From positions 1 through 46,205 of IMG/VR virus record IMGVR_UViG_3300036715_001968: a stretch of 46,205 nucleotides of DNA. One strand, given 5' to 3'. The DNA is from a virus. Shown here one piece after another: positions 20,978-28,898 of this stretch (the stretch's first letter is position 1; each line of letters opens with the position of its first letter). A program made the translations under genes and the position numbers. The notes beneath the pieces were generated by a model. The model did not search any database and was not told the origin of the DNA. It saw only the letters and a program-made list of their open reading frames with translations.

Positions 20978-20985
20978 GTGAGTAT

Positions 20986-21165
20986 ATGAATACGGTCGCA
21001 CGATTCATCGCCCGTTTTATCGCGACTTTCGGGGTGACATTCATCGTGATCTATTTGGCCTTGGCCCTCTCGATTTACTGGGCAGCAAGCCATCGCAAGC
21101 CAGCGGCTCCTGTGGGTGGCAAGATGGTTGTTCCACAAGCTCTGTTTAATGGGGTCGTCAAGTGA
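20986..21165 (+). CDS. Small membrane protein, possible holin
   Basis: This 59-residue protein starts at ATG 20986 after AGGTGA and ends in a GTGA overlap with the next gene. The N-terminus is short and basic (MNTVARFIARF). Residues 11-34 are transmembrane (IATFGVTFIVIYLALALSIY), and a soluble tail follows. It is the first of five consecutive membrane-protein genes. Size and position suit a holin or pinholin, but that is inference. Confidence 0.7.
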   Translation: MNTVARFIARFIATFGVTFIVIYLALALSIYWAASHRKPAAPVGGKMVVPQALFNGVVK

Positions 21166-21542
21166 GTGGGACGATAGCCACCAACATGGCCAGCACTCTT
21201 TCTCCGCCACCCATGCCACCCAATGCTGTTTTCCCATATGTCGATCGGTTCATGGGCAAGGGAACTAATCTGGATCTCTGGCGAAATCTCTTTCAGCTTG
21301 GCGTCGAAAATGGTGAAGCCATTGGGCTGGCCAAAGGGATCGTTGGGGCCACTCTTGTCTTCCTCTTGCTCGGCTTTTTCATCATGGCCGTCGCACTTAT
21401 CCTGCATCTTCTGAGGGCTCCCCATGCTTCGCATCCCACGATTGGCCCGCTTCCTCTTGCTCCTCCCGGCCCTGTTTATCCCCAACTTGGCAACTGGCCA
21501 AGTGCCGGACAGGCGGGGCGAAGTCGCGATAGAGGGGGCTGA
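21162..21542 (+). CDS. Single-pass membrane protein
   Basis: The protein has 126 residues from GTG 21162. A Pro-rich N-terminal segment is followed by an amphipathic part (MGKGTNLDLWRNLFQLGVEN) and one strong transmembrane helix near 60-83 (GIVGATLVFLLLGFFIMAVA). The last 40 residues lie in the 119-base overlap with the thiol-hydrolase gene and are Pro/Gly-rich. Such a long overlap is unusual and links expression of the pair. Confidence 0.65.
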   Translation: MSGTIATNMASTLSPPPMPPNAVFPYVDRFMGKGTNLDLWRNLFQLGVENGEAIGLAKGIVGATLVFLLLGFFIMAVALILHLLRAPHASHPTIGPLPLAPPGPVYPQLGNWPSAGQAGRSRDRGG

Positions 21543-22209
21543 GTATCGAGGGGTGAAAGCGAGTGCTCCAACACCCGCTGAATACCACGTGCATAACGAA
21601 GGTGGAAGCGACGGGGCTGGCCTCTGTGTGATTTCTTCGGTTATTGCCGCTGGCATGACGCAGGGTGTTCCGGGTCTCGAAACGCCTGGTAAGGATGAGC
21701 ACACTGGCAAGCAGGCCAACGGCAAGGGCTCGGCCCTCTGGCTCGCAGCGAAACGTGCGCCGGGCGGATACGGTCCACCGAAACTGGCCAGCATCTTGGC
21801 TAAAACGGTGCCGGGCGAAAAGTATTCCAACTACCTTGGCAGTGATCCCCTGATTCTCGAATCTCTCGTAAAAAAGGGATATCGAGTCGCGAACACGATC
21901 ACGCGAACGCCATACGGAAACAACATTCATCATCTCGTGAACACTGGCCATTTTGATTATTCGTCGAATGGCTGGGCGATGTATGAAGATAACAATGACC
22001 CCGGCATGTATCATTGGCTTCCAGCCCGTGAATATGCTTCCAGGCTAAGCGATGGCGGGCAGATTTGGCTGTTCTGGTGGGACCGGCTCGCATCACCACG
22101 AAAGCTGGCCGCTCTGCTATTTCTCGCCACGGCCTTAATGCTCGCATCGACCACCGTCCTCTTTCTGGCCCATGCCTCTCGTTTGAAAACGTCACGAGGT
22201 TTTCTATGA
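21424..22209 (+). CDS. Membrane-anchored papain-like thiol hydrolase
   Basis: This 261-residue protein starts at ATG 21424 with GAGGG six bases upstream. Residues 1-25 form a signal peptide (ARFLLLLPALFIPNLATG). Catalytic candidates are Cys68 in GAGLCVISSV, His169/170 in NIHHLVN and Asp189/Asn190 in MYEDNNDPG. Their order matches C39-like/papain-fold cysteine hydrolases. Residues 227-250 form a C-terminal transmembrane anchor, so the enzyme domain would sit on the periplasmic side. It could cut peptide cross-links or envelope proteins during lysis or entry. It is flanked by other membrane proteins, and no standard endolysin is seen in the window. Confidence 0.75.
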   Translation: MLRIPRLARFLLLLPALFIPNLATGQVPDRRGEVAIEGAEYRGVKASAPTPAEYHVHNEGGSDGAGLCVISSVIAAGMTQGVPGLETPGKDEHTGKQANGKGSALWLAAKRAPGGYGPPKLASILAKTVPGEKYSNYLGSDPLILESLVKKGYRVANTITRTPYGNNIHHLVNTGHFDYSSNGWAMYEDNNDPGMYHWLPAREYASRLSDGGQIWLFWWDRLASPRKLAALLFLATALMLASTTVLFLAHASRLKTSRGFL

Positions 22210-22805
22210 TCACACTCCTTTTACTCGCCGCGATCGGTCAGTCGAAATGCGTAGGCCCGGATTGTCCGGCCCCTCAGACTCAACTGATTCAATCGGTTGC
22301 TAGTCCCGACACGGAAACAATTCAACGCATATGGGTTACTAACCAAAACCGATATGCTTATGGGGTGATACGAAACGGCTACTTTGTCGAGGCCACCCAA
22401 GCCAATCAATCGAGCACTGGCCAGCCCGCCACGCCCGATGATCCTGGTTCGCTGGCGAACTCACCAGGATCACTCACCGGCCTGCTCACTGGCTCGCTTC
22501 CAGCCTCTCCCATCTCGGCTGGAACGATCGGTTCACCGCCGGGCGAACCCAACTATGGGATTAACTTGGCCGAACTGAAAAACCCGGCATTTCAGGGGTT
22601 TTATACCAATGTTGGCCCTGATGGATTCAACCCCGCGGAACATGGTCCGCCACCCACATTGCCCAGCGATCCGACGCCTCGACAGCGGGCGGAATGGGTG
22701 GTGCCTATCCTGTTCGGCACAACGGCAGTACTCATGTTTTTTGGCGTGCTTCTGATGGGGCTCGCAGCCTTTAACAAACCACGACAACAGGGGTTAGCAA
22801 GTTGA
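22206..22805 (+). CDS. Secreted, membrane-anchored hypothetical protein
   Basis: The protein has 199 residues from ATG 22206, which overlaps the upstream stop as ATGA; GAGG lies seven bases before. A short hydrophobic N-terminus (MITLLLLAAIGQSKC) looks like a signal sequence. A Ser/Pro/Gly-rich linker follows, then a segment with GINLAELKNPAFQGFYTNVG. A C-terminal transmembrane helix (WVVPILFGTTAVLMFFGVLL) ends in a short basic tail. The topology resembles a periplasm-spanning partner of the hydrolase. No known spanin motif is clear. Confidence 0.65.
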   Translation: MITLLLLAAIGQSKCVGPDCPAPQTQLIQSVASPDTETIQRIWVTNQNRYAYGVIRNGYFVEATQANQSSTGQPATPDDPGSLANSPGSLTGLLTGSLPASPISAGTIGSPPGEPNYGINLAELKNPAFQGFYTNVGPDGFNPAEHGPPPTLPSDPTPRQRAEWVVPILFGTTAVLMFFGVLLMGLAAFNKPRQQGLAS

Positions 22806-23101
22806 CTGATCCACTAACAATCGGGGCAGGTGTGGCCTGCGGGGTGGCCTTCCTTTTCTTGCTCTGTGCGGTGGCATTTCTGATGTTTCGCAAGAATCAG
22901 GCCAGCCAACAGCCCCAATACTTTCAGGCCCAACCATCCCAGCCGCTTCGGCCCTTCTCAGTCACTCAGCAGCTTGATGAACTCAAGTATGCCCATGCTG
23001 ATTTAGCACTCGGCCAGAAGCTTGGAGAAGGTCACCTATTGCAGCTTGGCCAAATGCTCGCACCAGCCAAGCCAGCGGCGGACACCGGCCCAAAAGCTTA
23101 A
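22802..23101 (+). CDS. Single-pass membrane protein, TTG start
   Basis: This 99-residue protein starts at TTG 22802, eight bases after AGGGG and overlapping the previous stop. The N-terminal transmembrane helix (VACGVAFLFLLCAVAFLMF) leads into a Gln/Pro-rich linker and a soluble helix (VTQQLDELKYAHADLALGQK). It is the last gene of the five-gene membrane cassette. The function is unknown. Confidence 0.65.
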   Translation: MTDPLTIGAGVACGVAFLFLLCAVAFLMFRKNQASQQPQYFQAQPSQPLRPFSVTQQLDELKYAHADLALGQKLGEGHLLQLGQMLAPAKPAADTGPKA

Positions 23102-23236
23102 CCGTCTGCTCGGTTTGCCGACGTAAATACATTCGCCAATCCAACGCGGTCACCATCCGAGACTATGGCGTGCGCGTGATGGTTTTCGTTCAGCCGATTT
23201 CATCTCCATCCACCAAACATACATAAGGTCATTCAT

Positions 23237-23686
23237 ATGATCCGACGATACGGCGGAAGATTCAGTGGGCAGGTAATCAGCATCTTACCGCCCGACCCAT
23301 CGGGTGAACCGGGCAAGCCATTGGTCGATGATGATTCAGTGCTTGCGATCCCCCCAAAGCTCTTTCCAGCCGTCATTCCTGACAGCTTCAAAGGTGATGG
23401 CGAGCCCGCGGTTTTGTCGGTCAAGGTGCCATCCTACAAGATCGACGACCAGGCCCAGCCGACCCACAAGCTACTAGCCATCCATGCGGTAGCAGTCGCT
23501 CCAGGCTTTGCCCTGCCAGAGAATCCCGATGACTTGCTTAACGGCAACCATCCCAGTGGCACAGTAGACACCTCGGACGCTTTTGGTGGGTTTGTCTACG
23601 AAGTCGAGATTGCTTCCATTCGGGCAGTCACTGGCGAACATGGCGGGCCGGTCGAATTGCAGCTGATCAACGACTATGAAGAGTGA
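23237..23686 (+). CDS. Hypothetical protein
   Basis: This 149-residue protein starts at ATG 23237 after AAGG. It appears beta-rich and acidic (EPAVLSVKVPSYKIDDQAQP, THKLLAIHAVAVAPGFALP, AFGGFVYEVEIASIRAVTGE). No signal peptide or membrane segment is present. It lies between the membrane cassette and the terminase, where phage genomes often carry late accessory genes. The gap 23102-23236 upstream holds nothing I recognise. Confidence 0.65.
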   Translation: MIRRYGGRFSGQVISILPPDPSGEPGKPLVDDDSVLAIPPKLFPAVIPDSFKGDGEPAVLSVKVPSYKIDDQAQPTHKLLAIHAVAVAPGFALPENPDDLLNGNHPSGTVDTSDAFGGFVYEVEIASIRAVTGEHGGPVELQLINDYEE

Positions 23687-23748
23687 TCAAATCAAATTTT
23701 GAGCATACCACGCCGGGCACGTCGTGAGACGGTTCCCAGATGCTCTAA

Positions 23749-23830
23749 CCGGGGATAGCTCAAACAGGCAGAGCTCTTCAGCCGAGACGATACGGCTGGA
23801 ATGGTGGTGGTTCGATTCCACCTCCCTGGA
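23749..23830 (+). tRNA. tRNA-like RNA with enlarged anticodon arm
   Basis: The 82-base sequence has a 7-pair acceptor (CCGGGGA with TCCCTGG, one G-U), then UA, a D arm GCTC/GAGC with a GG-containing loop, and a T arm GGTGG-TTCGATT-CCACC with a canonical loop and discriminator A. No CCA is encoded. The anticodon arm is abnormal: a stem CAGCCG/CGGCTG, extended by TT/AA past a bulge, carries the 8-base loop AGACGATA. A normal anticodon therefore cannot be assigned. It may be a degenerate tRNA, a tRNA mimic or a packaging-related RNA. It ends 88 bases before the small terminase gene. Confidence 0.55.
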
Positions 23831-23918
23831 TTGGTTTATGTGCCTCGATCATCCCTCTTGTGAATCGAGAAGGGTCAAGGTGATCTTATCTACGGGGCAG
23901 GTGAAAAAGGGGTGAGAA

Positions 23919-24443
23919 ATGGCGCTCACAGTACAGCAACGCTTGTTTGTGAATGCGTATCTGAGGAACAACGGCAACGGATCAAGGGCTGCCTCTGAGG
24001 CTGGTTATGCTTGCCCAGAGATCGCTGCTAGTCGCCTGTTAAGGATTGTGAAGGTAAAACGATGTATAGAAAATCGGCTTGAAAAAGTCGCCATGTCAGC
24101 CGATGAAGTATTGATACGTTTATCTCGTTTGGCGGCGGTCGATGCGACCAATTTTATCAGTTTGACCAATGGTAAAGCTGCTCTTGACTTGGCCAAGGCA
24201 AAGAAGAAAGACAACCTTTGCGGCGTGAAAGAGATCAAGGAAACCAGCCACGAACGCGAGGGCATCACGTCAACAACTGTTGAAGTGAAGATAGATTCAC
24301 CGCTCAAGGCTCTGGAATTGTTGGCCAAGTACCACGGGATTCTGACCGACAAAATTGAACTTAAGAATTCCACTCAAGACGTGACGAAAATGACTGATGA
24401 GGAACTTGCCATCATTGCAGCTTCGGGCGGCAGCGGAACTTGA
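23919..24443 (+). CDS. terS: Terminase small subunit
   Basis: The protein has 174 residues from ATG 23919 with a strong AAGGGGTGAG site. The N-terminal DNA-binding region (LTVQQRLFVNAYLRNNGNGS, then RAASEAGYA) and central helices (SPLKALELLAKYHGILTDKI) are characteristic of the Terminase_2 family. It recognises the packaging site and forms an oligomer that stimulates the large subunit. It overlaps terL by 47 bases. Confidence 0.85.
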   Translation: MALTVQQRLFVNAYLRNNGNGSRAASEAGYACPEIAASRLLRIVKVKRCIENRLEKVAMSADEVLIRLSRLAAVDATNFISLTNGKAALDLAKAKKKDNLCGVKEIKETSHEREGITSTTVEVKIDSPLKALELLAKYHGILTDKIELKNSTQDVTKMTDEELAIIAASGGSGT

Positions 24444-25896
24444 GCGACGACGACGGGCCGCGAAGCCTCTGACATTTCGCGAGTATGTTGACAAGGTTCG
24501 GCCCGGTTATAAGTGGTACAAGCACTGCATTGTTCTAGCCGAAATCCTCCAAGATGTTGCAGACGGCAAACGAAAACGGCTGATGATTTTCATGCCACCC
24601 CGGCATGGGAAAAGCGAAGAAATCTCCCGGTTGTTTTCGGCTTACTACCTCTACCGCTTCCCGTCGCGATGGGTGGGCATCAACAGTTACGGGGCCGAAC
24701 TCGCCTACACGCTTTCACGGGCCTCTCGTGAGAATTACCTACGCGGTGGTGGGCTGGTCAAAGATGACGCCGCGGCGGTCAAGCACTGGGAAACGAAGGG
24801 CGGCGGTGGCCTCTGGGCAGCTGGAGTGGGTGGCCCGATCACTGGCAAGGGATGGCACCTTGGCATCATCGACGACCCCGTAAAAAACGCGAAAGAGGCA
24901 TCTTCGCGAGTCGTCCAGCAAACTCATCAAGAGTGGTATCAGTCTACCTTCTACACTCGCGAAGAACCAAACGATGAAGGTTCGCCGGACGGGGCCTTAA
25001 TCGTCATTCAAACACGCTGGCATGAGTCGGATTTATCGGGGTGGTTGCTCGCTCAAGAGATTGCGGACGACGCGAGCCCGGAAGGATGGCACTTGGTCAG
25101 CTTCGAGGCCATCAAAGAGGCTGAACCGCAAGAGTTTCCGCCCACTTGCACAGTTGAACTAGACTGGCGAGAAGCGGGCCAAGCACTTTGCCCCGAACGT
25201 CGTCCACTCGAAAAACTGAAGCGAATCGCCAAGGCTGTAGGCTCGTACTTTTGGGCGGCGGTCTACCAGCAAAAACCACAGCCGCGCGAGGGTTCACTTT
25301 TCAAGTGGGCGTGGTTCGAAAACAAGATCGTCCAGGCGGCTCCGGCTGTTGCCACTCGTGTTCGATATTGGGACACGGCTGGCACGGAAGGGCAGGGCGA
25401 TTACACGGTCGGGACGTTGGTCGCTCGCACGTCTGACGGTCGCTATTGGATCGAAGATGTCGTGAGGGGCCAATGGGCACCGGGGCATCGTAATCAGCGG
25501 ATTAAAGAGACGGCTGACAGAGACGGCAAGCAGGTCACCATTTGGCTCGAACGCGAAGCGGGTGTGGGTGGCGTGGCTCGAACGCAAGAAACGATCCGCA
25601 TACTTGCTGGCTACATCGTCAAAACGGAACCGGCCACGGGTAGCAAGATCGATCGGGCCGACGGCTTGGCAGCCCAGGCCGAAGTCGGAAACGTCAGTGT
25701 TGTGAAGGGGCCGTGGAATGCGGCGTTCTTCAAAGAATTGCTCGAATTTCCTTACGGTTCGCATGACGATCAAGTTGACTCGGCAAGTGGCGGATTCAAC
25801 AAAGTTGCTGCCACCCCATCCCATCACGCGCCGCTAGCAACCGGTTCGCCGCGTCCCTCTTTCCAGCACTCGGGGCAAATTGATCATGGCCGATGA
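24397..25896 (+). CDS. terL: Terminase large subunit
   Basis: This 499-residue packaging motor starts at ATG 24397. The ATPase has Walker A PPRHGKS (67-73) and Walker B LGIIDDP (155-161). The RNase H-like nuclease uses Asp326 in RYWDTAGT, Asp336 in GDYT and HDDQVD (456-461). The WDTAGT form is typical of Terminase_6/phage_terL_C lineages. It cuts concatemers and pumps DNA through the portal. Its 3' end overlaps the portal gene by 11 bases. Confidence 0.95.
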   Translation: MRNLPSLQLRAAAELERRRRAAKPLTFREYVDKVRPGYKWYKHCIVLAEILQDVADGKRKRLMIFMPPRHGKSEEISRLFSAYYLYRFPSRWVGINSYGAELAYTLSRASRENYLRGGGLVKDDAAAVKHWETKGGGGLWAAGVGGPITGKGWHLGIIDDPVKNAKEASSRVVQQTHQEWYQSTFYTREEPNDEGSPDGALIVIQTRWHESDLSGWLLAQEIADDASPEGWHLVSFEAIKEAEPQEFPPTCTVELDWREAGQALCPERRPLEKLKRIAKAVGSYFWAAVYQQKPQPREGSLFKWAWFENKIVQAAPAVATRVRYWDTAGTEGQGDYTVGTLVARTSDGRYWIEDVVRGQWAPGHRNQRIKETADRDGKQVTIWLEREAGVGGVARTQETIRILAGYIVKTEPATGSKIDRADGLAAQAEVGNVSVVKGPWNAAFFKELLEFPYGSHDDQVDSASGGFNKVAATPSHHAPLATGSPRPSFQHSGQIDHGR

Positions 25897-27391
25897 AAAA
25901 GCCCTAACCTTCCCGCCCATCCCAGTGGGCGGCGGGTTCAATGTGCTGAGTTTGACAACATCACCCGGCACGAGGCGGGACGAAGAATACGTTGCTTCGG
26001 CGGTAGGTTTCCAGGGTGTCCAGATCCCCCAGGGACTTGCCCAATCTTTTGACATTCTCACTCGTCAATTCGGCTCACGTGTCTATGATTCGATGATGGT
26101 CGATCCGACCGTATCGTCGTGCGTCGAAATCTTGAAGCTTGGCATCTTGTCCAACGGGATCATGCTAACGCCGAAGCACTCGCTAAAACCGGGCGATGAA
26201 ACGGCGGACCCCAAGGCCGATCTCTCGCGTGAGATCACCGAAAGTTGCGCGAGAATGCAGGGGGCACTTTCGACACCAATCGAGAATGTGCTCTGGCAAA
26301 TGCTTGAAGCTTTGACGCACGCGAACAAGTTGGCAGAGATCGTTTACGAGCAAGTGCCATCGGGTGAAGATGCTGGTAAAATTCGGCCCACTCGGTTGAA
26401 AACCAAGCCCGGTATCGCCTGGCGATTTGTCGTCAACTCGGCTGGTGAAGTGCTTGGCATCCAGGCTACCACCGTCATCAACGGGGCCTTGCAGGTCTAC
26501 CCGGTTGAGAAGTTCTTTATCTTCCACCCGCTCGCATCGGACGGCGACCCACGCGGTAAGTCGATTCTGCGAACGGTCTATGATGCCTGGAATTTCAAGC
26601 TGCAAATCATGCCAGAGATGCACGCCGCATCTCAGCAGTTTGGTTCGCCATCGATCGTTGGCGAAACGGCTCCCGGCTACATCACGGAAGTCTTGCAGGA
26701 AGATGAGAACGGGCAGCCGATCGAAGGTTCGACGCCTCTTAGCCCGCAAGCTTCGTTGTCCGCTGCGATTACGAAATTCATCAAAAACGGCGGTTCTCTT
26801 GTCGTTCCGAACGGCACGAAAATCACGATCAACAATCCGAATTATGACGGCAAGTTCTTCAAGGTTTTGCTCGATTGGATTTGCCGAGAGATCGCTTTCG
26901 GCATTCTGAAATCGACCCGGCTGGCCATCGAAGCGGAGCACGGCTCGAAGGCCGATTCCGGTACGCAGCAAGATTCGACAGGGCTTGTGATCCGGTTCTT
27001 CCGGGCCGAACTTTGCCGAGCTTATCGCAGGCAGGTTCTCTGGCAGTATGTCGCCCTGAATTGGGGTGAAGATGCCGCGAACGATCACACGCCGGATGTC
27101 TCGCTGGGAGTAACCGAGCATCAGGATTTCGCCACGAACGCCGGGGCCATCGCTCAACTCTGGACCGCTGGTGTAATTCGCGAGTCCCAACGCCTCTGGT
27201 CTTGCCAGATGCTTGGCATCGATCCTGGTGATCCGGCCAAAGATGCCGTAGCAAAAACCAACTCGGGCGAAGATGTCGATGCGAACGACGGCACGGCAAC
27301 CGACCACGATGAAGATGAGAACGCCAGCGATTCAGGCAAGCAGGCAAAGCCAGCCAAGAAGTCCAAGGGAACAAAAGATGCGAAGAATTAA
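25886..27391 (+). CDS. Portal protein (Mu gp29/DUF935-like)
   Basis: The protein has 501 residues from ATG 25886. Typical portal segments are SRVYDSMMVDPTVSSCVEIL, PVEKFFIFHP, GKSILRTVYDAWNFKLQIMP, LLDWICREIAFGIL and, near the end, TAGVIRESQRLWSCQMLGID. The acidic, Lys-rich C-terminus is disordered. It forms the dodecameric ring for DNA entry and tail attachment. The family is Mu gp29-like, although the tail genes indicate a siphovirus. Confidence 0.88.
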   Translation: MADEKALTFPPIPVGGGFNVLSLTTSPGTRRDEEYVASAVGFQGVQIPQGLAQSFDILTRQFGSRVYDSMMVDPTVSSCVEILKLGILSNGIMLTPKHSLKPGDETADPKADLSREITESCARMQGALSTPIENVLWQMLEALTHANKLAEIVYEQVPSGEDAGKIRPTRLKTKPGIAWRFVVNSAGEVLGIQATTVINGALQVYPVEKFFIFHPLASDGDPRGKSILRTVYDAWNFKLQIMPEMHAASQQFGSPSIVGETAPGYITEVLQEDENGQPIEGSTPLSPQASLSAAITKFIKNGGSLVVPNGTKITINNPNYDGKFFKVLLDWICREIAFGILKSTRLAIEAEHGSKADSGTQQDSTGLVIRFFRAELCRAYRRQVLWQYVALNWGEDAANDHTPDVSLGVTEHQDFATNAGAIAQLWTAGVIRESQRLWSCQMLGIDPGDPAKDAVAKTNSGEDVDANDGTATDHDEDENASDSGKQAKPAKKSKGTKDAKN

Positions 27392-28799
27392 AGCGTTTGA
27401 ATATCTCGCATCGAAGCCACTTGCGGCATCCCAAGAGCTTGTAGAAGCTGCTTTGGCCATCGCGTTGCGTCTCAATTCGCAAGAGGCAGTCGAGGCCATT
27501 AAATCAACGGACCATGACGAGCAAGAGGGCGGAATGTCCGTTCGTGGCTCGACTGCCGTCATCCCGATCTGTGGGCCGATATTCCGATATGCCGATTGGT
27601 TCATCAACTTATGTGGTGGAACCACGGTTGAAACGGTGGCCTTGGATCTCGCGACGGCCCTTGATGATCCGGCTATCAAGTCGATCGTGCTCAACATCGA
27701 TTCGGGCGGTGGTGAAGCAACGGGGATCTCTGAACTTGCCGAGATGATTCGGGCCGCAAGTGATCGCAAGCCTGTCATAGCGTATGTGGGTGGCATGGCC
27801 TGTTCGGCGGCTTACTGGCTGGCTTCGGCGGCTGGTGAAGTAGTGATCGGCGATACCGCGATTCTCGGATCGATCGGCGTCGTGTGGGCCTACCCGACGA
27901 AAAAGGACGATCCCCGATCGGTCGAATTTGTTTCAAGCCAGAGCCCACACAAGAGGCCCGATCCGAAAACGGAAACGGGCAAGGGCAAGATTCAATCGGT
28001 GGTCGACCACCTTGCCGACGTGTTCGTCCGAAGTGTTGCCGAGTATCGCGAAGTCAGCCCGGAAACTGTCCTGGCAGACTTCGGGGCGGGCGGCTTGATC
28101 GTTGGCGAAAAGGCGGTCACTGGTGGGCTTGCCGATCGCATTGGTTCGTTTGAAGAAGTCCTAGCGGAACTGGCCGAAGACGCGCGGCCTGAATCCAGCA
28201 TTTCCCTACCTGCCCGCGCGTCGGGGCAAGCAAAGCAGGAGCAATCGATGTCGCTGAAAGCAAAGTTCAAGGCGCTCTTGGGTGAGATCCCCGACGAGGG
28301 CGATGATTCGCAGAACGCTACGGCAACCGGCAATCAGAATCCAGCTGAGCCCGAAGCCGCTCAGGCATCCCAGCCACCACGTAAGCCGACGCTTCCCGCA
28401 TCGATCGAAGATTCAGAGCAATACAAAGCTCTCGCCGCCCAGGTCGCTGCTTTGCAGTCTGACAAACGCGAGATGGCATGTAAGTCATTCTTGGCCAGCC
28501 ATTCCGACCGGATTGCTGGTGTGAGTGTAGAGCCCTTGGCCGCTCTGTATGCCTCCGCCCAGTTGGTCGACGCTGGTCTGCCTGCTCCGAAAGGCATGAC
28601 GGCACTGGTGGAGGCCTTCGTAGCAAAGGCTCCGAAGATTGGTCTTTTGGGCAATGCCATCCCGAACGGCCATCTTCCCAACGATGCCAAGTCGATCGGT
28701 AGCGATTCGACGACGGCACAATCGAACGAAGCGAACCTTGACGAGCTTATGGCAATGACGCCGATGGGCCGGGTGGTTCTCGATAAGAAAACGGCCTGA
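27378..28799 (+). CDS. Prohead protease of the S49 (ClpP/SppA-like) family fused to scaffold
   Basis: The protein has 473 residues from ATG 27378, eight bases after AAGGG and overlapping the portal end by 14. The S49 domain spans about 55-260. It has SIVLNIDSGGGEATGISE, nucleophile Ser143 in GGMACSAAYWLAS and probable base Lys192 in SPHKRPDP. Residues 290-473 are a helical, acidic scaffold-like region (LAAQVAALQSDKREMACKSF). This C/Nu3-type organisation lets the protease cut scaffold during maturation. A strong internal start creates the separate scaffold. Confidence 0.88.
   Translation: MRRIKAFEYLASKPLAASQELVEAALAIALRLNSQEAVEAIKSTDHDEQEGGMSVRGSTAVIPICGPIFRYADWFINLCGGTTVETVALDLATALDDPAIKSIVLNIDSGGGEATGISELAEMIRAASDRKPVIAYVGGMACSAAYWLASAAGEVVIGDTAILGSIGVVWAYPTKKDDPRSVEFVSSQSPHKRPDPKTETGKGKIQSVVDHLADVFVRSVAEYREVSPETVLADFGAGGLIVGEKAVTGGLADRIGSFEEVLAELAEDARPESSISLPARASGQAKQEQSMSLKAKFKALLGEIPDEGDDSQNATATGNQNPAEPEAAQASQPPRKPTLPASIEDSEQYKALAAQVAALQSDKREMACKSFLASHSDRIAGVSVEPLAALYASAQLVDAGLPAPKGMTALVEAFVAKAPKIGLLGNAIPNGHLPNDAKSIGSDSTTAQSNEANLDELMAMTPMGRVVLDKKTA
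28248..28799 (+). CDS. Nested scaffolding protein from an internal start
   Basis: In the same frame as the protease gene, ATG 28248 is preceded by AGGAG at six-base spacing. It begins MSLKAKFKALLGEIPDEGDD, giving 183 residues. This mirrors lambda C/Nu3, where the scaffold is produced independently in excess. Composition is helical and acidic with Ala-rich coiled coil. Expression is inferred from the ribosome binding site and gene organisation. Confidence 0.65.
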   Translation: MSLKAKFKALLGEIPDEGDDSQNATATGNQNPAEPEAAQASQPPRKPTLPASIEDSEQYKALAAQVAALQSDKREMACKSFLASHSDRIAGVSVEPLAALYASAQLVDAGLPAPKGMTALVEAFVAKAPKIGLLGNAIPNGHLPNDAKSIGSDSTTAQSNEANLDELMAMTPMGRVVLDKKTA

Positions 28800-28898
28800 T
28801 AGTCCGGCCCGATAGTTCGCTGGTCACGTTCGATCATCTCCACCCCACACAAGCCAACCTGATCATTTTTTCATTCTCTCGCATGAGGTGACATCGAT

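Noticed and set aside
26183-27307. 374-codon leftward frame inside the portal gene
   Set aside because: It is a complement-strand shadow caused by codon bias; the portal reading has family motifs and proper coupling.
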